From a bacterium SCSIO 12696 (GTDB taxonomy: Bacteria > Pseudomonadota > Gammaproteobacteria > Pseudomonadales > Porticoccaceae), in the NCBI GenBank assembly GCA_024397955.1, contig CP073744.1, positions 868,001 to 932,000 of the forward strand: a stretch of 64,000 nucleotides of DNA, in the 5' to 3' direction. The notes beneath the pieces were generated by a model that saw only the letters and a list, made by a program, of their open reading frames with translations, was not told the DNA's origin and searched no databases. Both the position numbers and the translations under genes were made by a program. Positions within the stretch are counted from its first letter, which is position 1. Each line of letters opens with the position of its first letter. This document shows positions 34,883-46,737 of the stretch, in pieces.

Positions 34883-36730
34883 CTACTCCTCAAAAAGGCC
34901 CAAATCCCGAACTGCACCACGATCCGCACTGGTGGCGTGCATGGCGTAGCTCTTCAAGGCTACCGACACTTCACGCTGGCGATCTACTGGTTTCCAAGCT
35001 TTTTTGCCTTTGGCTTCCATAGCTTCGCGGCGCTGGGCCAGTTCGTCATCGGAGACTTTCAGTTCGATGCGGCGAGCGGGGATATCGATATCGATGATAT
35101 CGCCCTCTTCCACCAGGCCGATGGTGCCGCCAGAAGCCGCTTCCGGGGAGACGTGGCCAATGGACAGGCCAGAGGTACCACCAGAGAAACGGCCGTCGGT
35201 AATCAGTGCACACTTGGTCCCCAAACCTTTGGATTTCAGGTACGTGGTCGGGTACAGCATTTCCTGCATACCGGGGCCGCCTTTGGGACCTTCATAGCGA
35301 ATCAGCACAATATCGCCAGCCACTACCTGATCGCCCAAAATCGCGTCTACCGCCGAATCCTGGCTTTCAAAAATACGGGCGCGACCGGTGAACTGGTAAC
35401 ACTCTTTTTCCACACCAGCGGTTTTTACGATGCAGCCGTCTTTGGCGATATTGCCGAACAGTACTGCCAGGCCACCTTCCGGGCTGTAGGCGTTGTCGAT
35501 GGAGCGAATGCAGCCGTTTTCACGGTCGTCGTCCAGAGTTTCCCAACGGGTGCTTTGGCTAAACGCCTGGGTGGTGCGAATACCGGCGGGGCCAGCGCGG
35601 AAGAATTCTTTGGTTTCTTCCGGGCAATTGGGGCTTTTGATATCCCAGCGGTTGATTACATCTGCCAGGTTTTCACCGGATACATGACCGACACTGGTGT
35701 CGATCAAACCGGCGCGATCCAGTTCACCCATCAGCGCCATAATGCCACCGGCACGGTGCACGTCTTCCATATGGTAGAGCGGCGTGGCCGGGGATACTTT
35801 GCTGAGGTGCGGCACCTTGCGCGACAACGCATCGATATCCGCCATGGTGAAATCCACTTCCGCTTCCTGAGCCGCCGCCAGCAGGTGCAATACGGTGTTG
35901 GAGGAACCGCCCATGGCAATATCCAGCACCATGGCGTTGTTGAACGCGGTTTTGGTGGCGATATTGCGGGGCAATACGGAATCGTCATCGTCGCGATAAT
36001 ACTGTTTGCACAGGTCAACAATGCGGCGGCCGGCGCTGCGGAATAACTTTTCACGATCGGCGTGAGTGGCCAACATAGAGCCATTACCTGGCTGCGAAAG
36101 CCCCAGCGCTTCTGTCAAACAGTTCATGGAGTTGGCGGTAAACATGCCGGAGCAGGAACCACAGGTTGGGCAGGCACTGCGCTCGATGGCCTCGCTTTCT
36201 TCGTCGCTTACATCGTCCTGTGCACCCGCCACCATGGCGTCCACCAAGTCGATTTTTTGTGGCGCTAATTTGGTTTTGCCCGCTTCCATGGGTCCGCCGG
36301 AAACAAAGATCGCTGGAATATTTAGGCGCATGGCGGCCATCAGCATTCCCGGAGTGATCTTGTCGCAGTTGGATATACACACAATGGCATCGGCGCAGTG
36401 GGCGTTGACCATGTATTCGGCGGAATCCGCAATCAAGTCGCGGGACGGCAAGCTGTAGAGCATCCCGCCATGGCCCATGGCGATACCGTCGTCCACAGCG
36501 ATGGTGTTGAACTCTTTGGCAACACCACCAGCGGCGCGAATTTCCTCGGCCACCAATTGCCCAAGGTCCTTGAGGTGAACGTGGCCAGGCACAAACTGGG
36601 TAAAGGAGTTACAGACCGCGATAATGGGTTTGCCGAAGTCGTCTTCACCCATGCCGGTTGCGCGCCACAGGGCACGGGCACCGGCCATATTGCGGCCTTC
36701 GGTGGTGGTGGCAGATCGTAATTTGGGCAT
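34883..36730 (-). CDS. ilvD: Dihydroxy-acid dehydratase
   Basis: A 615-residue iron-sulfur dehydratase for valine, isoleucine and pantothenate synthesis. The ATG at 36730 gives [20 protein letters not shown], the standard family N-terminus. Cluster cysteines are in [12 protein letters not shown] and in [16 protein letters not shown]; the C-terminal [20 protein letters not shown] is intact. Length matches E. coli IlvD (616). An in-frame extension to 36769 is unlikely. It follows ilvC on the same strand after a terminator and a short repeat. Confidence 0.96.
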   Translation of the reverse strand: MPKLRSATTTEGRNMAGARALWRATGMGEDDFGKPIIAVCNSFTQFVPGHVHLKDLGQLVAEEIRAAGGVAKEFNTIAVDDGIAMGHGGMLYSLPSRDLIADSAEYMVNAHCADAIVCISNCDKITPGMLMAAMRLNIPAIFVSGGPMEAGKTKLAPQKIDLVDAMVAGAQDDVSDEESEAIERSACPTCGSCSGMFTANSMNCLTEALGLSQPGNGSMLATHADREKLFRSAGRRIVDLCKQYYRDDDDSVLPRNIATKTAFNNAMVLDIAMGGSSNTVLHLLAAAQEAEVDFTMADIDALSRKVPHLSKVSPATPLYHMEDVHRAGGIMALMGELDRAGLIDTSVGHVSGENLADVINRWDIKSPNCPEETKEFFRAGPAGIRTTQAFSQSTRWETLDDDRENGCIRSIDNAYSPEGGLAVLFGNIAKDGCIVKTAGVEKECYQFTGRARIFESQDSAVDAILGDQVVAGDIVLIRYEGPKGGPGMQEMLYPTTYLKSKGLGTKCALITDGRFSGGTSGLSIGHVSPEAASGGTIGLVEEGDIIDIDIPARRIELKVSDDELAQRREAMEAKGKKAWKPVDRQREVSVALKSYAMHATSADRGAVRDLGLFEE

Positions 36731-36764
36731 TTTGGTACTCCAGTTGTGGGGGGCTGCTAACTGC

Positions 36765-36790
36765 GTCATTCCCGCGCAGGTGGGGATGAC
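36765..36790. repeat. Copy of the GTCATTCCCGCGCAGG dispersed repeat
   Basis: The 16 bases at 36765-36780 are identical to 22154-22169; here they pair with GGGGATGAC to form a small hairpin. It sits between ilvD and the ilvC terminator. Confidence 0.6.
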
Positions 36791-36804
36791 AAACTCTCTA
36801 AAAC

Positions 36805-36840
36805 AAAACAGGCTTGATGCATCGCACCAAGCCTGTTTTT
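36805..36840. terminator. Bidirectional terminator after ilvC
   Basis: AACAGGCTTG (36807-36816) and CAAGCCTGTT (36828-36837) form a 10-bp stem with an 11-base loop and T-rich tails on both strands. For the minus strand it would end the ilvC message before ilvD, giving ilvD separate expression. Confidence 0.75.
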
Positions 36841-36892
36841 AGCGTGCGACGTCTGCTTTCTGTGTAAACGTAAGGCGACGTGCGATCGTGGA

Positions 36893-38633
<1,741 letters not shown>

Positions 38634-38637
38634 CTTC

Positions 38638-39519
38638 ATGGATACCCGCACACTAAAACACTTTCTCTCATTGGCGGACTGCCTTCATTTTGGCCGCGCC
38701 AGTGAAAGCTGCCACATCAGTCCATCGGCGTTGTCGCGAAGTATCAAGCAGTTGGAAGAAGCATTGGGAGTCGCATTATTTACCCGAGACAACCGCACCG
38801 TGGAGTTGACAGCAGAAGGGGAAAAATTTTTAAGTTATGCTCGGGAAACCGTATCCCAGTGGGAGCTGATTCGTAACGACCTTTTGGAAGGCAGCGATAC
38901 TCTGACCGGCGAGCTGAGCATGTACTGTTCGGTCACCGCCAGCTACAGCGTGCTCTACGATCTGTTAGCTAACTTTCGCCAGCGCTATCCGCTGGTGGAT
39001 TTTAAATTGCATACCGGCGATCCCGACAAAGCCATCAAGCGCATTGTTGCCAGCGACGAAGACATTACCATTGCCGCCCGCCCAGATCGTTTGCAACGGG
39101 GGTTGGTTTTTAAAACCATCACCACCACACCACTTCGCTTTATCGCCCCGGCCCACGGCCGCCTTGGTGGAGACAAACTACAAGGCAAAACCTGCGCAGA
39201 AAACTGGCAAAGCACGCCGGTTATTCTGGCGGAAAGCGGTGTCGCCAGAAAACGTATCGACCGCTGGTTTCACGATCTCGGGGTAAAGCCGAAAATATAC
39301 GCTCAGGTCACCGGTAACGAGGCCATTGTCAGCATGGTGGGCCTGGGGTTGGGCGTCGGCATAGTTCCACAAATTGTTCTCGACCACAGCCCCATTGCCG
39401 ACCGTGTACAAGCCCTTGATATCAAACCAGAGCTTGAGCCCTATGACGTTGGCCTTTGTGTACTGGAAAAGAAATTAAAGAATCCGCTGGTGGCAGCATT
39501 TTGGGAGTGTGTGGAGTGA
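38638..39519 (+). CDS. ilvY: LysR-type regulator IlvY
   Basis: A 293-residue LysR regulator with an N-terminal winged helix (LKHFLSLADCLHFGRASESC, SALSRSIKQLEEALG) and a C-terminal effector-binding domain ending in the GLGLGVGIVPQIVL block. The sequence and the closeness to ilvC identify it as IlvY, which activates ilvC when acetolactate or acetohydroxybutyrate is present. Here it is second in a two-gene unit behind a redoxin gene instead of directly divergent from ilvC. Confidence 0.88.
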   Translation: MDTRTLKHFLSLADCLHFGRASESCHISPSALSRSIKQLEEALGVALFTRDNRTVELTAEGEKFLSYARETVSQWELIRNDLLEGSDTLTGELSMYCSVTASYSVLYDLLANFRQRYPLVDFKLHTGDPDKAIKRIVASDEDITIAARPDRLQRGLVFKTITTTPLRFIAPAHGRLGGDKLQGKTCAENWQSTPVILAESGVARKRIDRWFHDLGVKPKIYAQVTGNEAIVSMVGLGLGVGIVPQIVLDHSPIADRVQALDIKPELEPYDVGLCVLEKKLKNPLVAAFWECVE

Positions 39520-39573
39520 TTTATAAAACTTAAAAGCCTCACCCCTCCCTAACTAGGGCTTGATTCAAAATAA

Positions 39574-40044
39574 TCAGACTGGATTCCATATCCCTGTCAG
39601 CATCAAAACTACTAAGGGCCCCATAAGAACAATCATTGAACCAAGCAAGCATAACAAACCTAAACCCAGCACTTTCCAATTTGAATGAAAATCGTGGGAC
39701 TCAGAATCCATGATCGCTTGTTTCGTCATCTGGTGCTTGTCGGCAACCTGATAAGCAATAATTATGTATGCAATAGTAAACGGTGTACTGGGCACATCAT
39801 CAGGCAAAAAAGGCAGCATAATTATCAACACAACAATTAAACTGATGCCTAACCAAAGCGTTTTTTTCCGTAAATCTTCCCGCCCCATCGCCTTAAAGTT
39901 AGCTGCCAAGAAGTAAATCAATCCAACCGGGCCACCTATCGTTCCACACGCAACTTGTTTGGGGGAGTACATGAGTACTGAAGGCACGGTTTTGGAGCTT
40001 GAGGAAATATCAGATTTTGGGGTTGCGTATAAGTTGTTTTCCAT
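39574..40044 (-). CDS. Small multi-pass membrane protein, unknown
   Basis: A 156-residue protein from ATG 40044 (an alternative ATG at 40062 lacks a ribosome-binding site). A short soluble N-terminus with YATPKSDISSSSK is followed by about four hydrophobic segments, near 32-48, 65-83, 85-98 and 125-152. No family is recognised. Its codons look more AT-rich than the ilv genes around it. Confidence 0.6.
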   Translation of the reverse strand: MENNLYATPKSDISSSSKTVPSVLMYSPKQVACGTIGGPVGLIYFLAANFKAMGREDLRKKTLWLGISLIVVLIIMLPFLPDDVPSTPFTIAYIIIAYQVADKHQMTKQAIMDSESHDFHSNWKVLGLGLLCLLGSMIVLMGPLVVLMLTGIWNPV

Positions 40045-40177
40045 TTTCTTTTTTAGCTCCATTTATCAACGCATTGTGAAGTAATGTGGCATTAAAACAT
40101 AACTGATTTAAAACGAAATGCGTTTTGTCACGAAAATTATATGTTCTGCGGAAGCCAAATTAAAATTCATCAGCAAC

Positions 40178-40411
40178 TTACCCCCCAACTGAAATATCGA
40201 GGCTATCAGCCCCCGCAAAGTACAACACAACTATACCAGCGATCATAACAATCAACGGCATTCTCATGGGCTGTTCATACACAGAGTAAATAATTTGAGA
40301 CAAAGGCGGAAAAACAAAGTTGAGAATAGCGCAAAGTATCGACACTTGAACGCCGCCAATCACCGACCAGAGCCAGCCGCCAAGCATGAGCACAGTCCCT
40401 AAAACGTCCAT
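40178..40411 (-). CDS. Small membrane protein, unknown
   Basis: A 77-residue protein with two hydrophobic segments (about 3-35 and 51-68) and an AGGGAG ribosome-binding site 5 bases before ATG. No domain is recognised. It lies between a bidirectional terminator and the other small membrane gene, so the two may form a separate unit. Confidence 0.55.
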   Translation of the reverse strand: MDVLGTVLMLGGWLWSVIGGVQVSILCAILNFVFPPLSQIIYSVYEQPMRMPLIVMIAGIVVLYFAGADSLDISVGG

Positions 40412-40469
40412 ATTATCTCCCTAACCTAAAGGTAATAATTCCTAAAAAAATGGTATTACAATGACAAAT

Positions 40470-40505
40470 AAAAAGACCTCGCATAATGTAGCACGAGGTC
40501 TTTTT
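40470..40505. terminator. Bidirectional terminator after ilvH
   Basis: AAAAAGACCTCG (40470-40481) is the exact reverse complement of CGAGGTCTTTTT (40494-40505), with a 12-base loop and T runs at both ends. It ends the ilvIH message 31 bases after the ilvH stop. Confidence 0.85.
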
Positions 40506-40535
40506 ATGGCATTCGGCGATTAAACGCCGACAAAA

Positions 40536-41009
40536 TCAATCCCGCTGCATTCCCACCACACCAGAGCGGGTTACTTCAACAATACCAATATCTTTCATGG
40601 CGGCGATAAAAGCTTCGATTTTGCTAGTATCGCCAGACACCTGAACGATGTAGGCATTGGCGGTAACACTGACGATCAAGCCACGGAAGATATCCACGCA
40701 ACGTTTGACTTCCTCGCGCTTGCTGCCGGTGGCATTCACCTTTATCAGCATCACTTCCCGCTCGATATGCTCGCGTTCGGTGAGGTCCACTACTTTAAAC
40801 ACATCCACCAGTTTGTTGAGCTGTTTGGTGATTTGCTCAATGACTTTTTCATCGCCACTGGTGGTAATGGTGAGCTTGGACAATGCCGGATCGTCGGTAG
40901 CGGCCACGGTCATGCTGTCGATGTTGTACCAGCGCTGAGAGAACAACCCCACAATCCGTGACAAGGCGCCGGGTTCATTTTCCATGGTCAGTGAAAGAAT
41001 ACGGCGCAT
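40536..41009 (-). CDS. ilvH: Acetolactate synthase small (regulatory) subunit
   Basis: A 157-residue regulatory subunit with an N-terminal ACT domain (LTMENEPGALSRIVGLFSQRWYNIDS) that binds valine and a C-terminal dimerisation domain. Its ATG overlaps the ilvI stop (ATGA), giving coupled 1:1 synthesis with the catalytic subunit. The length and sequence fit the IlvH/IlvN type III form. Confidence 0.95.
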   Translation of the reverse strand: MRRILSLTMENEPGALSRIVGLFSQRWYNIDSMTVAATDDPALSKLTITTSGDEKVIEQITKQLNKLVDVFKVVDLTEREHIEREVMLIKVNATGSKREEVKRCVDIFRGLIVSVTANAYIVQVSGDTSKIEAFIAAMKDIGIVEVTRSGVVGMQRD

Positions 41010-42772
41010 CAGATGGTCTCCGTCTTGCTGATTAACATATCGCGCATGGATTGCCCCTGAATCTGCATTGGGTACACATGCTCACTTTGATCCACCTGTA
41101 TATCCAAAAATACCGTGCGATCTTTCATGGCAAAAGCTTTTTCCAAAGCCGGCTCCAGGTCTTCCAGGCGGGTGACTCTTATGCCCACATGGCCATAGGC
41201 TTCCGCCAGCTTGCAGAAGTCTGGCAGAGAATTTTCGTAGGTACTGGATGAGTGACGACCCGCATATTGCATGTCTTGCCACTGACGTACCATGCCCAGC
41301 GCCCGGTTATTGAGGTTGACGATTTTTATCGGCAGATTGTATTGGGTGCAGGTGGCCAGCTCCTGAATACACATCTGGATGCTGCCCTCCCCGGTAACCA
41401 CCGCCACATCCGCATCCGGATGCGCCATTTTCACGCCCATAGCAGACGGTAAGCCGAAACCCATGGTGCCCAGGCCGCCGGAGTTGATCCAACGGCGCGG
41501 CTGGTTGAACAGATAGTACTGGGCAGTAAACATCTGGTGCTGACCGACGTCAGAGCACACGTAAGCATCGCCATTGGTGGCTTTACTCAGGGCCTTAATA
41601 ACGTCCTGAGGCTTAATGTTGTCAGAGGTGCTTTGCTGGTAGCGCTGCTCGCGATAAATGCCGTACTGGTCGCGCCATTCGTTGATTTGCGACCACCAGG
41701 CAGCAATGGCATCGTCGTCCAGGGTGCGTTTGCGGTCATCGGTGTTGTTTTCGTCCAGATCAATTTTCACCCGGCGGACGATTTCGGTCAGCACCAGTTT
41801 ACAGTCACCCACAATGGGTACGTCCGCATTGATGGTTTTGGAAATGGACGTCGGGTCGATATCGATATGAATAATGCGCGCATTGGGGCAGAACTGATCG
41901 CAGGCGTTGGTCACCCGATCATCAAAGCGCGCACCCACCGCCAGAATCAGGTCGGCCTCGTGCATGGCCAGGTTGGCCTCTACGGTACCGTGCATGCCCA
42001 GCATGCCGAGGAACTGTGGGTCGCTGCCAGGAAAAGCACCCAGCCCCATCAGGGTCAAAGTTACCGGACACTGAACCAGGTGGGCCAATTCGATCAACTC
42101 ATGCTCGGCCTCACTGAGGATCACACCACCACCGGCGTAGATAATGGGGCGCTTGGCAGAGGCGATCAGCGCCATGGCCTTTTGAATCTGGCGCGGGTGG
42201 CCCTTGCTGCGGGGCTGGTAAGAACGAATGTCCACCTGCCCCGGGTAGTTATAGGAAATCTTGTAGCCGGGGTGAGTCACATCTTTGGGGATATCCACGA
42301 CCACTGGGCCGGGGCGACCAGTTTTGGCAATGTGGTAAGCCTTGGCGATAGTGGCGGCCAGATCTTCCGGCTTTTTCACCAAAAAGCTGTGTTTCACTAC
42401 CGGCCGGGAAACGCCGATCATATCGGTTTCCTGGAACGCATCTTCACCGATTTTTTCTTGCACCACCTGGGCAGAAATAATCACTAGGGGGATGGAATCC
42501 ATGTAAGCAGTGGCAATACCGGTAATGGTATTGGTGGCACCGGGGCCAGAGGTCACCAGTACAGTGCCCACATCCCCCGTGGCACGGGCGTAGCCGTCAG
42601 CGGCATGCACCGCTGCCTGTTCGTGGCGTACCAGAATGTGTTCAATCTGCTCCTGCTGGAACATGGCATCGTAAATATGTAGTGCGGCACCACCGGGGTA
42701 GCCCCACACCTGCTTTACGCCACTGTCGTGCAGCGCCCTGATTACTATTTCACCACCGGATAACAGATCCAC
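41009..42772 (-). CDS. ilvI: Acetolactate synthase large (catalytic) subunit
   Basis: A 587-residue ThDP- and FAD-dependent enzyme making acetolactate and acetohydroxybutyrate. Catalytic Glu51 is in [18 protein letters not shown], and the C-terminal ThDP motif begins at [15 protein letters not shown]. The GTG start gives the usual [11 protein letters not shown]. The leader region upstream has a leucine-rich short peptide and a strong terminator, indicating attenuation. Confidence 0.95.
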   Translation of the reverse strand: MDLLSGGEIVIRALHDSGVKQVWGYPGGAALHIYDAMFQQEQIEHILVRHEQAAVHAADGYARATGDVGTVLVTSGPGATNTITGIATAYMDSIPLVIISAQVVQEKIGEDAFQETDMIGVSRPVVKHSFLVKKPEDLAATIAKAYHIAKTGRPGPVVVDIPKDVTHPGYKISYNYPGQVDIRSYQPRSKGHPRQIQKAMALIASAKRPIIYAGGGVILSEAEHELIELAHLVQCPVTLTLMGLGAFPGSDPQFLGMLGMHGTVEANLAMHEADLILAVGARFDDRVTNACDQFCPNARIIHIDIDPTSISKTINADVPIVGDCKLVLTEIVRRVKIDLDENNTDDRKRTLDDDAIAAWWSQINEWRDQYGIYREQRYQQSTSDNIKPQDVIKALSKATNGDAYVCSDVGQHQMFTAQYYLFNQPRRWINSGGLGTMGFGLPSAMGVKMAHPDADVAVVTGEGSIQMCIQELATCTQYNLPIKIVNLNNRALGMVRQWQDMQYAGRHSSSTYENSLPDFCKLAEAYGHVGIRVTRLEDLEPALEKAFAMKDRTVFLDIQVDQSEHVYPMQIQGQSMRDMLISKTETI

Positions 42773-42801
42773 TGTATTGACCCTCTATCAATTAAAACTG
42801 C

Positions 42802-42829
42802 AAAAAAAACCCCGCATGGGTGTGCGGGG
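42802..42829 (-). terminator. Attenuator terminator upstream of ilvI
   Basis: On the minus strand CCCCGCA (42829-42823) and TGCGGGG (42816-42810) form a 7-bp GC-rich stem with a 6-base loop, followed by eight T. It lies 29 bases before the ilvI start and about 70 bases after the leader peptide stop, the usual place for an attenuator. Confidence 0.8.
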
Positions 42830-42897
42830 TTTTCGAATTCTGTTTATCGCTGCTTCAGATAAACCATCGCTCCCGCGGCTGCTGAATAAGCACCACG

Positions 42898-43014
42898 CTA
42901 AGAAGAACGACGAGCAGACGAACTGGTTTTATCACTAACCGAACCTTTGATTTCAACCTGTAGCCGCAGACACTCAGCAGCTAACTCAAGCAAGAGCAGA
43001 CAATGTACGTACAT
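42898..43014 (-). CDS. ilvI leader peptide
   Basis: A 38-codon frame starting at ATG 43014. The product begins MYVHCLLLLELAAECLRLQV: four leucines in a row, then further Leu, Val and Ile. This is the composition expected of a branched-chain attenuator peptide, where stalling at leucine or valine codons would prevent the downstream terminator from forming. The C-terminal half is Ser/Arg-rich and not informative. Confidence 0.72.
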   Translation of the reverse strand: MYVHCLLLLELAAECLRLQVEIKGSVSDKTSSSARRSS

Positions 43015-43121
43015 CCCTGTTGCGATGTCAACCGCAGAGCTGATAAAACAGGCTGAAATATGTGGTCAAAACCTCGATGCCTGCAATGCGGCGCCCTCTA
43101 CTAATGGCAAAGAATGATAAG

Positions 43122-43149
43122 TTGACTGGCAATAAAAGTAACGTATTTT
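43122..43149 (+). promoter_or_regulatory. Candidate promoter for the M16 peptidase gene
   Basis: TTGACT (43122-43127) and TATTTT (43144-43149) are separated by 16 bases, about 128 bases before the ATG. The -35 box matches the sigma-70 consensus in 5 of 6 positions. The rest of the gap 43015-43276 shows nothing else definite. Confidence 0.35.
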
Positions 43150-43276
43150 TTGGACATTTTTCAGGCCATATCGGCCAACACAGCCAATACGCATTTCCCT
43201 GAGTCCAAGGAGCGCAGATCGGTTAGAATAGCCGCTTTTGCAACCTATTACCCGCCCAGAATCAGGACTGTAGTAC

Positions 43277-46189
43277 ATGAGCCACCCCAAATGTGACCCC
43301 GCTTTTGAATTCCTGCGCAGCGAAACCGTCGACTCCCTCAACCTCACCATCGAAGAATACCGCCACAGTAAAACCGGCGCCCAGCACATTCACCTGGCCA
43401 GCGACAATAGCGAAAACGTATTTCTGGTGGCCCTGAGGACAGTGCCTGAAGACTCCACCGGAGTCGCACATATCCTCGAACATACCGCCCTGTGCGGCAG
43501 CGAAAAGTACCCGGTTCGCGACCCGTTCTTTATGATGATTCGGCGCTCCCTGAACACCTTTATGAACGCCTTTACGAGCTCCGACTGGACCGCCTACCCT
43601 TTCGCCAGCCAGAACCGTAAAGACTTCAACAATCTGCTGGATGTGTATCTGGATGCGGTGTTTTTCTCCCGCCTGGACGAACTGGACTTTGCCCAGGAAG
43701 GCCACCGGGTTGAGTTTGCCGAAGCCGATAACCCAAACTCCCCGCTGGTGTTCAAAGGCGTGGTATTTAATGAAATGAAAGGGGCCATGAGCTCCGTGCC
43801 CTCCACCCTGTGGCACACTCTGTGTAAATACCTGTACCCCACCACCACCTACCATCACAACAGTGGCGGCGAACCAGAGCACATCCCCGATCTCAGCTAC
43901 CAACAGCTGAAAGAGTTCTACCAAACTCACTACCACCCATCCAACGCCATTTTTATGACCTTTGGTGATATCCCGGCGGTAGAGCACCAGCAAAAATTCC
44001 AGCAGCAGGCACTCAGCCGCTTTGAGCGACTGGATAAAGAAATTTCCGTACCCGACGAGAAGCGTTACCTGGCACCAGTGCGCGTGGAAGAAGCTTATCC
44101 ACTGACAGAAGAAGGCAGCACCGACAACAAAAGCCACGTGGTATTGGGCTGGCTGCTGGGCAAGGCCACCGATTTGCAAAGCAGCATGGAAGCCAATTTG
44201 CTGTGCAGTGTATTGCTGGATAACAGCGCATCACCACTGCAAAAAGCCCTGGAAACCACCGACCTGGGCAGTGCACCCTCCCCGCTTTGTGGCCTGGATG
44301 ATTCCCAGCGAGAGCTGTGCTTTGTGTGTGGTCTGGAAGGCAGCGAAACCGACAGCGCCGCAGCGGTTGAACAAATGATTCTGGATGTATTGCAAGAGGT
44401 TGCCGATAACGGAGTTCCCCACGAGCAAGTGGCCGCGTCACTGCACCAGCTGGAATTGCAGCAACGGGAAATTGGCGGTGACAGCTACCCCTACGGCTTG
44501 CAGCTCATTCTCACCTCCCTCACCAGTGCCACTCATCGCGGCGACCCCATCGCCCTGCTGAACCTGGACCCGGTGCTCAATTACCTGCGCGACGCCATTG
44601 AAGACCCGGAATTTATCAAAGGCCTGGCCCGCAATCTGTTGCTGGAAAACCAACACCGGGTACGCCTGACCCTGCGCCCGGATCAGCACATGGCCGAGCG
44701 CAAAGAAGCCGCCGAAGCCGCGCGCCTGGCAATCATCAAAGCGGGTATGAGCGACGCCGACAAGCAGCAGGTGGTAGAGCGGGCCGCTGCCCTGATCAAG
44801 CGCCAACAACAGAAAGACGACGCCTCCATTTTGCCCAAGGTGGGTCGGGAAGACATTCCGCAGCAGATGGGCTACGTAGCCCACCACACTCAGGACAGCA
44901 ACACCACCAGTTACGCCGCAGGCACCAATGGCCTGGTGTATCAACAGATTGTGATGCCGCTGCCGGAGTTAACCGACGAGCAACTGGACCTGCTGCCTAT
45001 TTACACCACCTGCCTGACTGAACTGGGCTGTGGCGAGCGGGACTACCTGCAAACCCAACTGCATCAGTCCCAGGTATGCGGTTCCATCAGCGCCTATGTA
45101 ACCGCTCGAGGCACACCCGATAACGTGCAGCAACTCAGTGGTTACCTTACCCTCAGTGCCAAAGGGCTCGGCAGCAATCAGGCCGCGATGACCGAATTGA
45201 TGAACAGCACCCTCACCCAGGTGCGCTTCGACGAGCTGCCACGGATTCGCGAGCTGGTTGCCCAAAGCCGCGCCCGCCGGGAAATGGGGGTGACCGGCAG
45301 CGGCCATCAATTGGCCATGACCGCCGCCTCCGGAGGCATCAGCCCAGGGGCGCTGCTTGCCCACCGCTGGGGTGGCTTGCAGGGCATCCAAACCATCAAG
45401 GCACTGGACAGCCAGCTGGACGACACAACACAACTACAGGCACTGGCGGATAAGTTGCACGCGATTCACCAGCTGGTGCTGACCTGTGAACGCAAACTGC
45501 TGGTGGTGGCCGAAGAAGAAAAGCTGGCGGACTACCAAACACTGTTTGGCAATCAATCCTCGATGAGCGGAAAAAGCGACTTTACGCCTTTTGCACAACA
45601 ATCGATCTGCGAACCGCGCCACCAATGCTGGACCACCAGCACTCAGGTTAACTTCTGCGCCAAAGCCTACCCCACCGTGGCCATGGATCACCCAGACGCC
45701 GCGCCACTCACCATACTGGGCGGCTTTTTGCGCAATGGCTACCTGCACCGCACCATCCGCGAACAGGGCGGCGCCTACGGCGGCGGAGCTGGCCAAGACA
45801 ACCACATTGGCGCTTTCCGGTTTTTCTCCTACCGCGATCCACGCATGGAAGAAACCTTAGCGGACTTCGACGGCGCACTGCAGTGGCTACACAGCGAAGG
45901 CCACGATGAGCAACAGCTGGAAGAGGCAATCCTTGGGGTCATCTCGGCCATCGACAAGCCCGGCTCCCCCGCTGGTGAGGCCAAACAGACCTACCACGCA
46001 GAACTCTACGGTCGCAGTCGCGACAAGCGAGAGCAATTTCGCAACCGTATACTGCAAGTCACCATCGATGACCTAAAGCGAGTTGCAGCGACCTATCTGG
46101 TAGAAGACAACGCCAGCGTTGCTGTCATCACCAGTCCCGATAAAGCCGAGCAGTTGAGCGGGCTGAACCTGGAGCAAATTGCGTTATAG
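43277..46189 (+). CDS. M16 zinc metallopeptidase (presequence-protease-like)
   Basis: A 970-residue protein with four M16 core domains in one chain. The inverted zinc motif HILEH is at residues 65-69 (His65, Glu68, His69), followed by CGSEKYPVRDPFF and MNAFTSSDWTAYPF. The C-terminal half holds the inactive domains and the arginine-tyrosine region GGAYGGGAG. The long form matches the M16C group of presequence proteases, which degrade peptides in an enclosed chamber. There is no signal peptide, so it acts in the cytoplasm. Confidence 0.9.
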   Translation: MSHPKCDPAFEFLRSETVDSLNLTIEEYRHSKTGAQHIHLASDNSENVFLVALRTVPEDSTGVAHILEHTALCGSEKYPVRDPFFMMIRRSLNTFMNAFTSSDWTAYPFASQNRKDFNNLLDVYLDAVFFSRLDELDFAQEGHRVEFAEADNPNSPLVFKGVVFNEMKGAMSSVPSTLWHTLCKYLYPTTTYHHNSGGEPEHIPDLSYQQLKEFYQTHYHPSNAIFMTFGDIPAVEHQQKFQQQALSRFERLDKEISVPDEKRYLAPVRVEEAYPLTEEGSTDNKSHVVLGWLLGKATDLQSSMEANLLCSVLLDNSASPLQKALETTDLGSAPSPLCGLDDSQRELCFVCGLEGSETDSAAAVEQMILDVLQEVADNGVPHEQVAASLHQLELQQREIGGDSYPYGLQLILTSLTSATHRGDPIALLNLDPVLNYLRDAIEDPEFIKGLARNLLLENQHRVRLTLRPDQHMAERKEAAEAARLAIIKAGMSDADKQQVVERAAALIKRQQQKDDASILPKVGREDIPQQMGYVAHHTQDSNTTSYAAGTNGLVYQQIVMPLPELTDEQLDLLPIYTTCLTELGCGERDYLQTQLHQSQVCGSISAYVTARGTPDNVQQLSGYLTLSAKGLGSNQAAMTELMNSTLTQVRFDELPRIRELVAQSRARREMGVTGSGHQLAMTAASGGISPGALLAHRWGGLQGIQTIKALDSQLDDTTQLQALADKLHAIHQLVLTCERKLLVVAEEEKLADYQTLFGNQSSMSGKSDFTPFAQQSICEPRHQCWTTSTQVNFCAKAYPTVAMDHPDAAPLTILGGFLRNGYLHRTIREQGGAYGGGAGQDNHIGAFRFFSYRDPRMEETLADFDGALQWLHSEGHDEQQLEEAILGVISAIDKPGSPAGEAKQTYHAELYGRSRDKREQFRNRILQVTIDDLKRVAATYLVEDNASVAVITSPDKAEQLSGLNLEQIAL

Positions 46190-46239
46190 GTTATCGCCGC
46201 AAGCACCGGGCCACGCGCTTCGAGCCATCGCAAACTCGG

Positions 46240-46304
46240 TAAATGACCGAAGTAAGTCATTGCGATCCGCGAAGCGGCGTGACGATACGGTGACTTAAAT
46301 CCAA
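46240..46304. repeat. Palindromic intergenic repeat
   Basis: The segment with GTCATTGCGATCCGCGAAGC and CGTGACGATACGG resembles the widespread GTCATTGCGAGC-type REP sequences of proteobacteria. It fills most of the gap between the peptidase and thioesterase genes. Only this one copy is seen in the window. Confidence 0.4.
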
Positions 46305-46320
46305 TTTTTGGGCCTTTTAT

Positions 46321-46728
46321 ATGGATACAACCACCATCACCCCGCGCTTTTCGGAAACCGACATGCTCGGCCATATCAGCAACACCACGTTGCCGATCTG
46401 GTTTGAAGGCGCCAGAGAAGGTTTTTTCCGCCGCATCCACCCAGCCATGACCGTACACGACTGGCCGCTGATTCTGGCCCGCATCGAGTTGGACTTTAAG
46501 GCACAGATTCACATCGGCGACGACGTTACCCTGAAAACCGGTGTGGAAAAAATTGGCGCCAAGTCCATGACCGTTTATCAGGAAGCCTGGCAAAAAGACA
46601 CATTGGTGGCCGCAGGGCGTACGGTGATGGTGTACTTCGACTACAGCCAGCAGTGCTCAAAAGTCATACCGGATAATGTACGAGAGCAGTTGGCGGATTT
46701 GGTGATTGACCAATCCGGCACCACATAG
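46321..46728 (+). CDS. Acyl-CoA thioesterase, hot-dog fold
   Basis: A 135-residue 4-hydroxybenzoyl-CoA thioesterase-type protein. The catalytic-region motif FSETDMLGHISNTTLPIWFE has the Asp-x-x-x-His pattern of the YbgC/FadM group. Its substrate (a short- or medium-chain acyl-CoA) is not readable. It ends 9 bases before cmoA and may be co-transcribed with it. Confidence 0.85.
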   Translation: MDTTTITPRFSETDMLGHISNTTLPIWFEGAREGFFRRIHPAMTVHDWPLILARIELDFKAQIHIGDDVTLKTGVEKIGAKSMTVYQEAWQKDTLVAAGRTVMVYFDYSQQCSKVIPDNVREQLADLVIDQSGTT

Positions 46729-46737
46729 CCGTTAACA

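Noticed and set aside
34793..36046. A 417-codon open frame on the plus strand opposite ilvD
   Set aside because: It shadows ilvD, whose iron-sulfur motifs and length are complete; the opposite frame shows no known motif.
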